Shown here: positions 12,390 to 25,300 of the stretch, piece by piece | Numbering within the stretch: position 1 is the stretch's first letter | Layout: every line of letters starts with the position of its first letter | Source: Hanleya hanleyi | Taxonomy: Eukaryota; Mollusca; Polyplacophora; Lepidopleurida; Hanleyidae | NCBI GenBank assembly: GCA_036873755.1 | Contig: JAVTVY010020335.1 | Location: 18,241 to 82,240 of the forward strand | Length of the DNA stretch: 64,000 nucleotides | Reading direction: 5' to 3' | The notes under the pieces: generated by a model | What the model was told of the DNA's origin: nothing | Databases searched by the model: none | Seen by the model: only the letters and a program-made list of their open reading frames with translations | Made by a program: the position numbers and the translations under genes

Positions 12390-12890
12390 AACTCTATCTG
12401 CGACTGGTTCTGCATATCTGTGGGAGAATCAAGGTTGTAATTCCCCAAAACCCAACGCTAAACTTTATTCGGAAAACTTTAACTAATATATTTGTTACAC
12501 TCTTGAGAAGTAAGATCTCTGAATATAGTAAACTGGAGACTTACAGTACGTTTAAGGAAACCCCCGGAGGTGAGGATGCAATTTTTTCTATACCAAATAG
12601 ACACCACCGTATTGCCCTGACACGGTTCAGAATTAGTGCCCACAAATTGGAAATTGAAAAGGGGCGCTTTCACAATATACCTCGTGAACAACGGCTCTGT
12701 ATAGTAAGGTTGTTGAGGATGAGAAGCACTTTCTCCTGCAATGCACGTGATTCCATCCGAAGAGAAATAAACTCTTTAACTGTATCGGACCATAATTATT
12801 AAATCTATTTGATGATACTATTTCCCTATTTAGATGGATAATGAGTACAACCATCCAAGCAGTAGTATACAGTGTAGCGAGATATGTACA
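12390..12890 (+). pseudogene. Decayed retrotransposon C-terminal domain
   Basis: The translation contains KLETYSTFKE, then RIALTRFRISAHKLEIEKGR, then IPREQRLC. From memory this motif series occurs at the C-terminal end of many invertebrate non-LTR retrotransposon polyproteins, followed by a C..C/EDExHFLLxC zinc-finger-like region. The second part, VVEDEKHFLLQC, is present but in a different frame from about 12705, and stop codons follow. At least one frameshift and two stops make it a pseudogene. No upstream reverse transcriptase remains, as expected for a 5'-truncated insertion. It lies just downstream of a SINE head, but I see no functional link. Confidence 0.72.
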
Positions 12891-13404
12891 CGAATGCTTT
12901 GAGTATTTGAAAGACTCGTAGTTTGTACATGTATATGTTTAGCTGCTATATGTCTCCCCTGCGACCAAATGATAGGCCCTCTATCCTCGACCACTTATAG
13001 GTATATCCTGAAAATCTTTACATATGTATTTGAAAATATTTATTTGTTTTAACATGCTGTGCCATTATCCTTCGGGCATAAGGAGCAAATAAAGTCTTAT
13101 CGTGTTCAGGAGATTAAAAATACATCCATGTCTCAAACTCAACAAGAATGGAGTAGAGTAGAGCTCGATAGACAGCGCCAGGAAGCCAGCATACAAGCAT
13201 CGCAACCAACCGTTAATAGCAATAGGAAATACAACCCGTCCAAGGCTTGTGCAGAGGCGCCTAAACAACGCGGGAATGAGAAACGATTAATTTATAAAGA
13301 GGTTAGCTACTAGATTATCCTCATGAAAATTTATGGTTATTTATCGGAGAGCCGTACAGGAAGGGGTGATCCGAAATGATCCGGAATAATCCACAAACAT
13401 CCGA

Positions 13405-14109
13405 TTTTTTTTTTTTTTTTATAATTATTTTTTTATTTTTGTTCTTTCTCCAATGAAGACATCACAAATACATTTTACAACAGGTACCACTGAATACATA
13501 AACATTTTCAACATACGACATATAATCAACAATAGATACAAAAAAACATTCAAAAAACACACCAACAAATATATCAAATAAGAAATAAGTCAGCAATACC
13601 TGTTCAACCTTAATGTTATTGCTCAAAATAGTATTTTAAAACGTGCCATTTTTTCAAAAAAATTTCAGTAGTTGATGTTGTAGTTGCGATATATTTTTCT
13701 ATATTATATTGTTCCTGAAATTTTTTGAGCAAAATATTTATATATAAATTGGAGGCCCTAAACTTATTTGTGTAAATATATCTTTTTGCAATCAAAATCA
13801 AAGTATTTAACAGGGATTGCTGCCTATCCCAGCGACATATTATTTTATCCTTTGTGAGACTACATCTAATATTAACAACTTCATTTAACCATCTCTGTAC
13901 TTCAGACCACAGTTTCTTTACCTCAGGGCAAAAAATAAAGAGGTGTTCTATTGACTCTTTTTCGCTTTTACAGTATGAGCAGAAATTGTCAGTTCGTTTT
14001 CCAATTTTTTCTAGATAAGTATTCTATGTAGAATTTTATACTGAAAGTCTCTTAATTTAGTTTCTTGACTGCTCTTAAAATTACTCGCATATATTCCTCC
14101 CCATTCTCT
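13405..14109 (-). mobile_element. 5'-truncated LINE fragment with target duplication
   Basis: Minus-strand translation gives TKLRDFQYKILHRIL, then FCSYCKSEKESIEHLFIFC, then LWSEVQRWLNEVVNIRCSL. It continues ILIAKRYIYTNKFRASNLYI to KWHVLKYYF. This is the C-terminal Cys-His region of an L1/Tx1-like reverse transcriptase and aligns with the plus-strand copy at 51508-52394. A frameshift and a small deletion lie between HRIL and the first Cys, so it is dead. The poly-T tract at 13405 onward is the poly-A tail read backwards. The 9-bp repeat AACATCCGA flanks the element (13396-13404 and 14110-14118). Confidence 0.88.
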
Positions 14110-14239
14110 AACATCCGAATTGATCATCCGGAGTTATCACCCGGCCTGTTCCGGAATGCTCCGGAGTGTATCGACCTTCGGGTATATCCCTATATGGAGG
14201 TGTAGAACGTTATTAATCTTCATTCTTCGAAAATACAAA

Positions 14240-14870
14240 GCAACATTGATCGATTCCGGGGTACTGATAAGAAGTCATATGACCCCACAGACAAATCTAC
14301 TGAGTACATATTTAAAAACATCAGAAGAACCCAAAAGGATCCATGTGATGGTTTGTTTCGCAGCCACGCATTTGTGTAGCTGTTCATGTGGATATATTGA
14401 ATAACATGACCACACGGTCCCTAACGCCAGCTTGAGCGGTATTAGATACAAATATTTAAGAGAGATGATGTAATAACCCTATCCAATCATCTGGTGGAAA
14501 TGATGAACTATGTGACCGCCAGATAGTAAAACGAGTTTGTATTTATTGAATGCAAATGCAATATTCAGAACAAATACCTGTGAATCCCGATGCCTACCAA
14601 GCACTTCATTCTCCACCTTGTTCACAAGTCACAAAACTAAAATCACAATGATTTGTATAGGGGAAAGCTTCGGGACGAAACGTCCACCAGCAGAATCTCA
14701 CCATATACATGCAACAATTAAATGCAACATCAAAGGTTCGGTGGAAAACGATGCCGGAGTACTGACAAGAAGTAATATGACACCACAGACAACAATATAC
14801 TTACTGCATATTAAAAAACACAACAAAGACCAAAAGTATCACTTTTGAACATTACCAAAGCGTTAAGGAC
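14240..14870. repeat. Two old, directly repeated copies of repeat B
   Basis: The phrase 'gtactgataagaagtcatat' (14260 region) recurs as 'gtactgacaagaagtaatat' (14759 region), each followed by a cacagac block and a diverged body. The first also shares 'catgaccacacggtcc' and 'gcggtattagatacaaat' with the better preserved copies at 37211, 49614 and 60956. It lies downstream of GPCR gene 1, just as another copy lies downstream of GPCR gene 2. The pair may predate the gene duplication, although repeat B is common in the window. Confidence 0.6.
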
Positions 14871-15595
14871 TCACTAGCAAACCATGGTTTGCGTTTGTCA
14901 CATACGTTCAAAATCACTGGCTAATCCCTCTATTTTAAGAAGACATTTGAGGCAGGGACAGGTTTCTTTTGGGCTTGAACATAGTACTCCGAAGCGAATA
15001 ATAATGGGATCTGAATTCGATTTAGGCGAAAAGACATATTCTAGATAACGAAAACTCTTATACCATCCATTTACCATGAATATTGCGGGTCCTACTGGGA
15101 GTGAAAAAAAGTATATGGATTGGCAACTTACTACGGGGAATCGAAGACTATACTGGGTCATATCAAATAGAATTATCTGATGCTATATTTTTCTCCACGG
15201 CCAAACACAGAATATATACAAAAATACTGTATTTAGTAACAACAAAAAAAGTATGTCTTCCCTACACTAAGTTATCTCGGACCCCGAGATAATTGTCCAA
15301 TGAAAAAGAAGCTTATGTGAATTTCCTGCTTTTTCCGTGACAATTGTTCAGCGAGAAAACAGGAAATTTACATGAGCTGGATTTTCGTGGACAATTTTAT
15401 CGGGCGTTATGTTTGTAGTTACTAAATATAGAAAAAAAATCTCCTTCCCATGTCTCTTCTACGGTTTCGTATGTATACGAACCCCAAAAAACTTGATTGG
15501 GGTCATTAAAGTGAAGCGAGATTGATGTAGATATTACTGATCGTCTGAATGCATTGACTTGACGAAGACAAGGCGGAGATTCGTATAAGCTGCAG

Positions 15596-16374
15596 TTATA
15601 TTGTTTTTAGAGGGTGTTCAGTTTTCAGACCCTTGACCAATGCATGGGTGGTACTTTCCGAGTCGTAAGCGGATGACACTCTGCATTTGAAGGAAATCTG
15701 TCTCAGTATTGCTTTGTAAGCTGAACGAAATTGGCGGTTCAACAGGCTGTAGATGAACCAATTGATACTCGAGCTTACATAAATCAGTGTGAATGACGGT
15801 ATGTAGACTTCCTGAGAAAATACTTCATCTCTGTCAGTAGTCGCCACAATGGTATATGGAATCCAGCAGATAAAAAACGCCACGAGTACAGCCAGAAGCG
15901 TCTTTGTCAAAATCAAGGAATCGCGAGACTCTCGTTTCTCTCGCCAGGCCGTTCGAACCTGATTCCCGAGGCGTTTCTCACTTCGACGCACAAAGAGAAA
16001 TATTCGGGTGTAGAAAAATAGGATGAGGCCAATGGAGACGATACAAACGCCGAGCAGGGTGTAGGAATTAGACCCTCGGTCATAGAGGCATGTCTCCAGT
16101 TTTCGGTCGTAACGGTGTCCTCGGCCTCCCCATCCGGCAATATAGCGAAGGTCAACCAGGAAACTAGCAATCCATAGTCCGACGACCATTAGAGGGCTTG
16201 TCCAGCGTGTGAATACTTTGTGGTAGATGCCAAAGCAGCATATGTGGATATAACGATTGAAGCTGATCATTATGAGGCTCAGTATAGAACACATACCCGC
16301 CACCACCATCAGTGCGCCCAGGAACTGGCAAAATCGCCTTTTATTGTCGTAAAATTCCTCTCCGACCACTGCAT
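15596..16374 (-). CDS. GPCR gene 1, exon 3 (TM3 to C-terminus)
   Basis: A long terminal exon after a TTTCAG acceptor. It encodes TM3 with SFNRYIHI, ECL2 with AGWGGRGHRYDRKLETC, a basic third loop (RREKR-type residues), TM6 FFICWIPY, TM7 SSSINWFIY and an FRSAYKAIL helix-8 start. The C-terminal tail is about 40 residues and ends at a stop at 15596. No frameshift or internal stop. Confidence 0.92.
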
Positions 16375-19300
16375 CTGAAATAACGAATATAAGGCTTATT
16401 TTTGTTTTAACAAAATGACGTCATAAACTGCTGACGAGGCAGGAGGTATCCTTACGTAATATGTGCGGACTTATCCGGGCATGACACTAATCGGAAATAC
16501 TCAGATCTCTTAATATACCACCAAAATAGTGGAACTTTAATGTTGATCATGTATTATAAACCCTATATCTAACTTATACCTTATTCAGCTCATATTGCAC
16601 GCAAGAATAGACATGCCTGGGTGGGGAGAATTCTCCTGAAACACACACAGACTAAATTAAAGCTTCTGTAAATTCCACATTGAATATAACACCATATAGA
16701 AGGTGTTCAAATAAATGATTGATTGATTTAGTTTATTCACCACTCAGCAAACAAATACAATAATAAATCAATAAATACAAATATAGCTGAATAGAGGCTG
16801 GAGTATACCCAAAGGGCTTTTTTTATCCCAAGTTGGAGAAGCAATATGCATTATAGGTCAAGCATGAGAAAAGTATAGCAGTTATTGTGATTGGCGAATA
16901 GTTATGATACATTCAAATTTAGCAAAAAAGAGACGATATCTTCCTTTATCGGGGTGAACATGCAACACTGGAAATAAATGAATGCAAGCGTCTAGTCCGT
17001 TATTCAATATTTTAAGATTAAAAGAATATCCGCGTCCATAATCCACAAACAAAATTCATTTAACAGCATTAGCACTAAATTAAAAAATAAAATAAAAACA
17101 AAAAGCAAATTAGTGTACATCAACATAAACACAGAGATTAATTTTACATATTGGGAAATATATCTATTGTTTTACAGAGCTCTAAAAGAATCTAAATGGC
17201 CGTCCTTTGGGAATTCCCTACACTCCCTAATCTTGCTGCTATAATATGTGGGTTTGAGTCAGGCCTACATTTAGTTACAGGATTTCTAGTACATTATCAG
17301 TGAGAGACCCCGATTTTGATAGACGCTTTAGAGACCGGAAGTTTTCCTGGTGATTTCATGCCCCGGACATTTCGGGGGTCCGTATATGTTAACCAAGGAG
17401 ACCTCCTGTCTCATCAGCTGTTTCGCGGCCTTGATGAAAAATAGATGCAGGGTTTCCAATGTTGAAATGAGGCTATCACGAGTTTATGGAATATGGCTTC
17501 GATCTCTATATTTATATTCTAAAGTTGACATACGGGTATCAAGACTTCCGGAAGCTCATCTTATACCTCAATGGTAGGATAAGATTATGTGGTAATGAAG
17601 TTAGGGAGCATGTCAAAATTTGGACCGTGGAACGCGGTCCATTTTTCACGCATACCCGGTCCGACTGGGGCGTGCTGCAGCCAGATTTTGTTATCAGCGC
17701 GGTCAAAAGTTCACGCTGACCCGATCCATTTGGAACGGTCCTTTTGGATCGTTCCAAAATTTCCTTTCGATAGCGGTCCGAATAATGTTGTTCGCCGACC
17801 AAGTTAAACCGGTCCAATTCATCTGCAGGGAACGGTTCACACGGTCATTTTTGGACGTAAGTCCGGTCCATAGCTGAGAGAGCTGGACCGCGTACACGGT
17901 CTGTTTTTCACGCGGAAATGCAAAAAGAACGGTCCAAATTTTGACATGCTCCCTTAGACGTAACAACCATAATACTTCTTATCAAAGTCCAAAACGCATT
18001 TCTGAAATCAAGCTTCAATACAAGACTGTTTCAAAACTGCAAATATATCAATCTTATTATCTTTAACTGCGATGTATTAGCAAAAAAGGTAATCTATCTG
18101 CATATTTGTTGAAGAAACTCCAACTCAATTCTCTTACCAATGATTGTTAAGGGATCTACCAAACATGTCACAAAGAAATCCGCAATTGCTAAATTCAGTA
18201 TAAAAATATTTCCAGTCGTCCTCAATTTCTGCAAAGAAAAAATAATCAGGAACAGAAATACGAGAAATCACGACAAAAAACATTCAGTGTTTGGCTGAGA
18301 TAATTTTCCTAATACAACCATTTTAAGAACTGACACGTTCTAAACGTGTTTATATATAAAAATGGCATGTGGCTCTATTATGGCAGGCCAATAATATATT
18401 TTTTCATTCAATCCAACATATATTCATTCAATTCTGATTAAATTTATATTCAATAATTACAAATATATGCAAAGATTTCATACATGTCCTGTTGAAATCT
18501 ATATTTATATGCAATAACTTAAAATTTGTGCATTCGAAACCGTTTTTGTCCAGTTACATTTTTTTATTTGATTCGATAATTTTTGTTATGCGATGTTTTT
18601 TATTTGTATTCTGCGGTTCATAGTCACAGGCGACGTGTATGGATCTTCTTGTGCTATAACCCGTACCGTACATTTTCATGCTTCTTATCGGTTATTTTCT
18701 GGAAGCTAATTCCTTCTCCTCCGCGCTTGTCGCTTTTATTAATGTTCCCGGCGCTAGTGATTAGCTGTACACGAACCGTTTTCACATCGACCCCGACCTC
18801 CTCCATATTACGGTAGACGCCATATTGCGCAAGTGCGCATGCGTAGTGGTCCAAATATACACAATATGGCTTCTACCGTTATACGGTACGGGTTATATCA
18901 CACGGAGATCCATACACGTCGCCTGTGATTATCAACCGCAGACATTATTAATAGGAACAGTTGTGGTTACCCTCAACCCAGTTTTTTTAATGATTCATCT
19001 TGATCCATCTTTAAAAGCAAGAGCTTTAAAATCAATCAGGCGGTTATTAATTGCCGACTGGAGTTCTGATTATTGCTTTTTACTTTAAGCGAAGGCTGGG
19101 TAATTTTATACAGTGGGCATTCAGATACAATTGTCTGTCAGACATACTCAATTTGTCATGTCGACGTCATTTTGACCTCTAGTTGGCGCCACCTATGGCT
19201 GTGTGTAGATGGAATGTGATCCCAACTGATATAATGTGGAATTTGGAAGAAACCGTTATGTCAACTTCTAATTTTATTGTCTACAGATGAAAATGTCAAG

Positions 19301-22300
19301 ATTGTACGGAGCCGTAAAAGGGACATGCTCCGATCCGCACTTATTAACTGCGACCCCCAGTTATTAAGTGCGACCCGCACTTATTAACTGCGACCCTCAG
19401 TTATTAACTGCGACCCTCAGTTATTAACTGCGACCCGCACTTACTAACGGAGGGTCGCAGTTAGTAAGTGTGGGTCGCAGTTAATAAGTGCGGGCCCCAG
19501 TTAATAAGTGAGGGTCGCAGTTAATAACTGAGGGTCGCAGTTAGTAAGTGCGGGTCGCAGTTAATAAGTGAGGGTCGCAGTTAATAACTGAGGGTCGCAG
19601 TTAATAAGTGCGGGCCCAGGCTAATAAGTGCAGGTCGCACTTAATAAGTGCGGGTCGTAGTTATTAACTGGGAGTATACCTCCGATGTCCCTTTTACGGC
19701 TCCGTAAGATTGACCTCCAGGTTACGCCATCTATGGGTCATCTGCACAAGTCCAGGTAATCCCTAAATCCTCGCAGAGGGTTTACCTGGACCTTTTTGGT
19801 GATTCGGATGAGTTCTCAAGTCGCTGCGTCTATTACACAATCTCGTACATTTCATCCCCAGTGGTTGTTTTGAATTAGCATGTCGGTATCTGAAGCCTGC
19901 GGTTTTCGCTTTGACACCCGATGTCGATTTCAGCCTAACTTCAAAGGTAGTCTGGCCGGCGATGAAATTCAAACCAGTCAAAACTCAAACTTCGCTACGG
20001 ATTGGCCTGATGAGCTGCTTCAGCGCGCTTCCTGATTGGTTCGCTTTAGTGGAAACCCATTCAGCTTTATTTATTTCCAGAACTGCTATCGGTAACTAAC
20101 CAATCCAGTGTACAGATCGTAACCTATCGATTGTAGCAAGGTACACTGGCTCGCGAGGATGACTATGGGTATGTGTGGACGGAAAGTGATCGCCAGCAAC
20201 ATCTTGTGGTATGATATTCACATATCAAATTTGAAAATAATGTTTTATGTGGATCTAATTTTACTGTCCAGAAATTAAATTTCAAGTTTGACTGCCAGGT
20301 GTCGACAATCATGGGTGTAGGTGGACGAAAGGGAATACATCATGTAACAATATATCCATATACTAAATTGGAAAGAATTCATGAAGGCATTCTAAGTTCA
20401 GAGTCCAGAAACGAAATGTCTATTGTCATATATGTGGACGGAAAGAGGTTTCAATTGAGATCTTGCGGCATGATACCATATAGCAAATTTGGAAAGAAAC
20501 TATTATGTCATTCTAATTTTACTCTCTGGAACGAAATTTTCAGTTTGGCCTCCGGGCGGTGCCACCATTGGTGTATGTGGACGAAATAGAATACATGTAC
20601 CAAGCAACGCACGTGACAAAGTATTCGAACTTGGAAAGGCGTTCTATTTTTTTATTTTTTTTTTATTATTATTTTTTTTTTACATGGAAACGGAATTGGC
20701 CCCATGTGGTGCCGCCTATGGGCATATGTGGATGGAATGCGGCCTCAAGCAACACAGCATTCCCCTCTCTTACAGACAACCACGCCCCCATGAGGGCATA
20801 GAGCCTGGTAAGTCATTTCGCCTGGGTAGAAGGACCGCGCCATTTACAGTCCCCTGCCTGACGACCAGCACAAAAAGGTGGATGGCGAGAGAACCAATTT
20901 ACAAATATTTGACATGAAAGATGAAAATTTCTAATTTAACATCCATAGTCAATTAAACAGAGTTTTATCCCTCGGACCGCAAGGCCAAAGTCTGGGACAT
21001 AAATTTTGCTACAGCACCACACACTCGTAGGTTTTGATTGCTAAGTAACTAAGTATAGACAGTAACACAAAAGCACTTGCACTATTTGTCAGGGTGAACA
21101 ATATATTGATATGATGATCGTTATAGTTCGGTATACGGGTTCATCCGTCGATAGCCTCATTTCTCTGGTCACCCTTTGATAGGCATGTCGCGATCGACGA
21201 TATATTTTTATACCATGACCCAACCACTTCACTGCATCTTCATTTTATCAAGCCAATCCCTACGTTTCCACTCCGAACTTCCCTTGATATATATGGCCCC
21301 CTTCAATGTTCAAAGAACTTATAAATAGACACGACACGTCACTGACCTCGAAACCATTTGAATTTCGAAATGTGTCACAGAAGAGCGTTATTGATTGGCT
21401 GACCTATATATTGGGCCATACAAGCACCATATTATGAGGAAAGACACCGCTACTTGTGGGTGATGTCACTCTACTCACAATCGACGTGTACGTTCTGATT
21501 GGTTCGTCTCTCGTTCGTAGGTGAAATTTACACCTCGGATTTTGAACACCGAAGGGCGTCAGATAAATCAAGGCAGGTTCGAAGTGCGAACGTAGAAATT
21601 GGCTTGATCAAATGAAGATGCTTCACTGGGGCATAATAATCTTGTGGAGTAAACCTGTGAAACGGAGCATGCGCTGTGGGGAGGTTGATCATAACCATGA
21701 CGTGGGATCTCCATTCATTTCAAGAGGACAGCAAGCTTATCTTTTTATCGAACGCCATTGCTGTTTTTCTTATTTGGGACCGCACGTTGATGTAAGCTTG
21801 CTATAAGGTTTCTGTAAGGATTGTCTTTTTTCCTGTTCGCCGACCGACTTTTTCATTAATGCCCTAAGATCCGTTCTATGTCGTGTGAACTTCGCCTTCT
21901 AGTCTACAGAACGTTCCCTGGTCCGCAGTTTGAGCGTGTTTTTTCTGGTTTCGAATGGTTCATTTGTGGTCGTATCGTACGTTATACTGTACTAATAATC
22001 GATACTGCATTTCTTCCGGAGACCTGTGGCTATGACAAGTACAAGTGATTTCTCTCGGACAGGCGTCAACGCAATGTGCCGTAGCTAAGCATTTGCTTTG
22101 GGCTTTTCGAGATTCACTGGTAGTAACTAGTTATTTTACCGACAGGCTGCTTTAATGAACGGCTTTAAGATGGGCGCTGACGGGCGTTAAGAGCGTTAAA
22201 TGATCACGGCAGAAGACGCTTCTGACCCACATCTTGCATTAAGGTGCAGGAATGGTTATTATTGTCTCGCATGCTATTTAGCAGATCTGCTACTTCGCAA

Positions 22301-25300
22301 ATAATTTCTAAAATCAGTGATATTTAGAAAAGGGTGTGCTACTTTGAAGATAATTTCTAGGATTACTGCTAGTTAGCACTTTGACTTGCCTGTTCCCAAA
22401 TGAAATATATTGTATAATTAGCACAATTGCTAAATATTCAATATTTCTTTCTAAATTGCAGCCAGAAGAAATATTCAATATTCATGATAACTCGCAAACG
22501 CAAATTGTCGGACTGCCTCTCCCGAAAGAAAATATATTGTATAATTAGCACAAATGCTAAATATTAAATATTTCTTCTAAATTGCATCCATGATAAATAT
22601 TGAATATTTCTTCTAAATCGCAGCTCCAAATTGTCCGATTGGCTCTCCTTAAAGAAAATATATTGTATAATTAGCACAAATGCTACATATTTTCAATATT
22701 GCAAGGACTGGTGATTAAGGAGGTTTAAGGCAGTCCTACCCCTTATTTGCTGGTCTGTGCAACTCCTCTGACAATAACAGGGATTATTCTATCGTTCTTC
22801 CTGGTTAAACAACGCGCATGCGCTGTTATGTAAGTTTTAAGACAGTCGCAAGTACATTTTCATTTGTGGTCTGTGCAACTCCACTCAGACAATAACAGAT
22901 TATTCTATCGTTCTTCCTGGTTAAACAACGCGCATGTGCTGGTATATAGACTGTTTAACCCTATCTGGCTTGGGCTTTTGGGGACCTGTCGTGGCCTAGG
23001 GCGGGGGGGGGGGGCGGAATGGCCCTCCCTAATTATTTTTCTGATCCCTTGAGCTAGGGGGCTGAAACTTACCACACTATACCCTTGGGTCAAGCTCTAC
23101 CACAAAATGTAAAAAAATCCAAGATGGCCGACTTGATGACGTCACAGTGACGTCATTTTATAGTAGATTATAAAAGTGCTAAATATTGAATATATTGTCT
23201 TTCCCAGACGCCAGCTACATATTTAAGTGCGAATCTTTTCTAATTATATGATATTATAAAGGTGCTAAATATTGAATATATTGTCTTTTCCCAGACGCCA
23301 GATAGATACTTAACTGCGAATCTCTTCTAATTATATGATATTATCAAAGTGCTCAATATTGAATATATTGTCTTTCCCAGACGCCAGCTACATATTTAAC
23401 TGCGAATCTTTTCTAATTATATGATATTATCAAAGTGCTAAATATTGAATATATTGTCTTTCCCAGACGCCAGCTACATATTTAACTGCGAATCTTTTCT
23501 AATTATATGATATTATAAAGGTGCTAAATATTGAATATATTGTCTTTTCCCAGACGCCAGATAGATACTTAACTGCGAATCTCTTCTAATTAGATGATAT
23601 TATCAAAGTGCTAAATATTCAATATATTGTCTGCTCTCAGACGTCACCTACATATTTAAATGCGAATATATTCTAATTAGATGATAATATAGAGGTGCTA
23701 AATATTGAATATATTGTCCCTTCTCCGACACGGTGTTACAGATATTTTGATGCGAATCTCTTCTAATTATATTAGATTATAAAAGTGCTAAATATTGGAT
23801 ATATTGTCTTTTCTCCGAAAAGGGTCTTGTGGATATTTAACTGCGAATCTCTTCTAATTATATGATATTATCAAAGTGCTAAATATTGAATATATTGTCT
23901 TTCTCAGACGCCATCTACATATTTAACTGCGAATCTTTTCTAATTATATGATATTATAAAGGTGCTAAATATTGAATATATTGTCTTTTCCCAGACGCCA
24001 GATAGATACTTAACTGCGAATCTTTTCTAATTATATGATATTATCAAAGTGCTAAATATTCAATATATTGTCTGCTCTCAAACGTCACCTATATATTTAA
24101 ATGCAATATATTCTAATTAGATGATAATATAGAGGTGCTAAATATTGAATATATTGTCCCTTCTCCGACACGGTGTTACAGATATTTTGATGCGAATCTC
24201 TTCTAATTATAGTAGATTATAAAAGTGCTAAATATCGAATATATTGTCTTTTCTCCGAAAAGGGTCTTGTGGATATTTAACTGCGAATCTCTTCTATTTA
24301 GTATAGATTATAAAAGTGCTAAATATTGAATATATTGTCTTTTCCAAGATGCCAGCTACATATTTGGGTGCGAATCTTTTCTAATTATATGATATTATAA
24401 AGGTGCTAAATATTGAATATATTGTCTTTTCACAGACGCCAGATAGATACCTAACTGCGAATCTCTTCTAATTAGATGATATTATCAAAGTGCTAAATAT
24501 TCAATATATTGTCTGTTCTCAGACGTCAGCTACATATTTATGTGCGAATCTATTCTAATTAGATAATATTATAAAGGTGCTAAATATTGAATATATTGTC
24601 CTTTCTCCGACACGGTGTTACAGATATTTTTATGCGAATATATTCTAATTAGACTAGATTATAAAAGTGCTAAATATTAAATATAGATGATATTAAAGTA
24701 ACCCACTTTTCTGCCTACTGCGGAGTTTAGCAAAAATATCTGCACAATATTGCCAAGTATGCTATATAGCACCATGTTAAAGCATAGGAAATTTGAAAAG
24801 TATCTAAAAAAAAGCCAATCCTGCACCTAACTCACATCTTGTGCCCCTAGTGATGGTTTCTTTGAACACTGACAAGATCGTGGTTGAGTGATTTCCACCA
24901 ACACGAATCGTATGAATTGTAAACACCTCCAAAGCGACTCTCAAAATTCGGGTATGGTGTGATACAGGGGACGATACAAAATAATGTTTGGTATGGAGTT
25001 GAGCCCCGCCCCCTCTCAAGCATTGTATATATGAAATAATGAATAAACGTACACCCGATGCTTGTACGATCCTGAAAGTTTCAGGGAATTCCCCGTCTCA
25101 TACCTGCGTGACCTAGTTTCCACTGTGAAGAACACCCTGTTACTGCCCGTAGACCTATAACCCAGTTGCATGGTAATATCGGTTAGGTTAACTTGACCTT
25201 GACATTTGACCTTTAAACCAAATCGTGCTAGAAGTGTCATCATCAATGTACCCCGATGAGGTCATCAGCACATCCCACCCCCATTTACGCCTCCCAAACT

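Larger units (their letters stand above)
19160..20760 (+). repeat. Degenerate tandem repeat of about 125 bp in GPCR 1 intron 1
   Basis: Four to five diverged copies share the phrase 'ttgacctccagGTGGCGCC-ctatggGTGTATGTGGACGGAA' in fragments (for example 19170, 19710, 20285, 20440, 20550 and 20695). Each is followed by an 'atttggaaagaaa..ttatgtca..ctaattttac' half. FB5 and an inverted copy of the 3810-4180 sequence interrupt it. Overlapping open frames up to 142 aa lack domains and are repeat-derived. Confidence 0.6.

Noticed and set aside
17350..17966. Cluster of overlapping ORFs on both strands
   Set aside because: They coincide with the GGACC/GGTCC-rich Harbinger-like MITE in GPCR 1 intron 2.
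20299..20917. ORFs of 80-142 aa
   Set aside because: They follow degenerate 125-bp tandem repeats and a poly-T/poly-F stretch inside a GPCR intron.
23164..24690. CRISPR-like regular repeat array
   Set aside because: The spacers are themselves repeated variants, the monomers are 86 bp and the genome is eukaryotic; this is a satellite.
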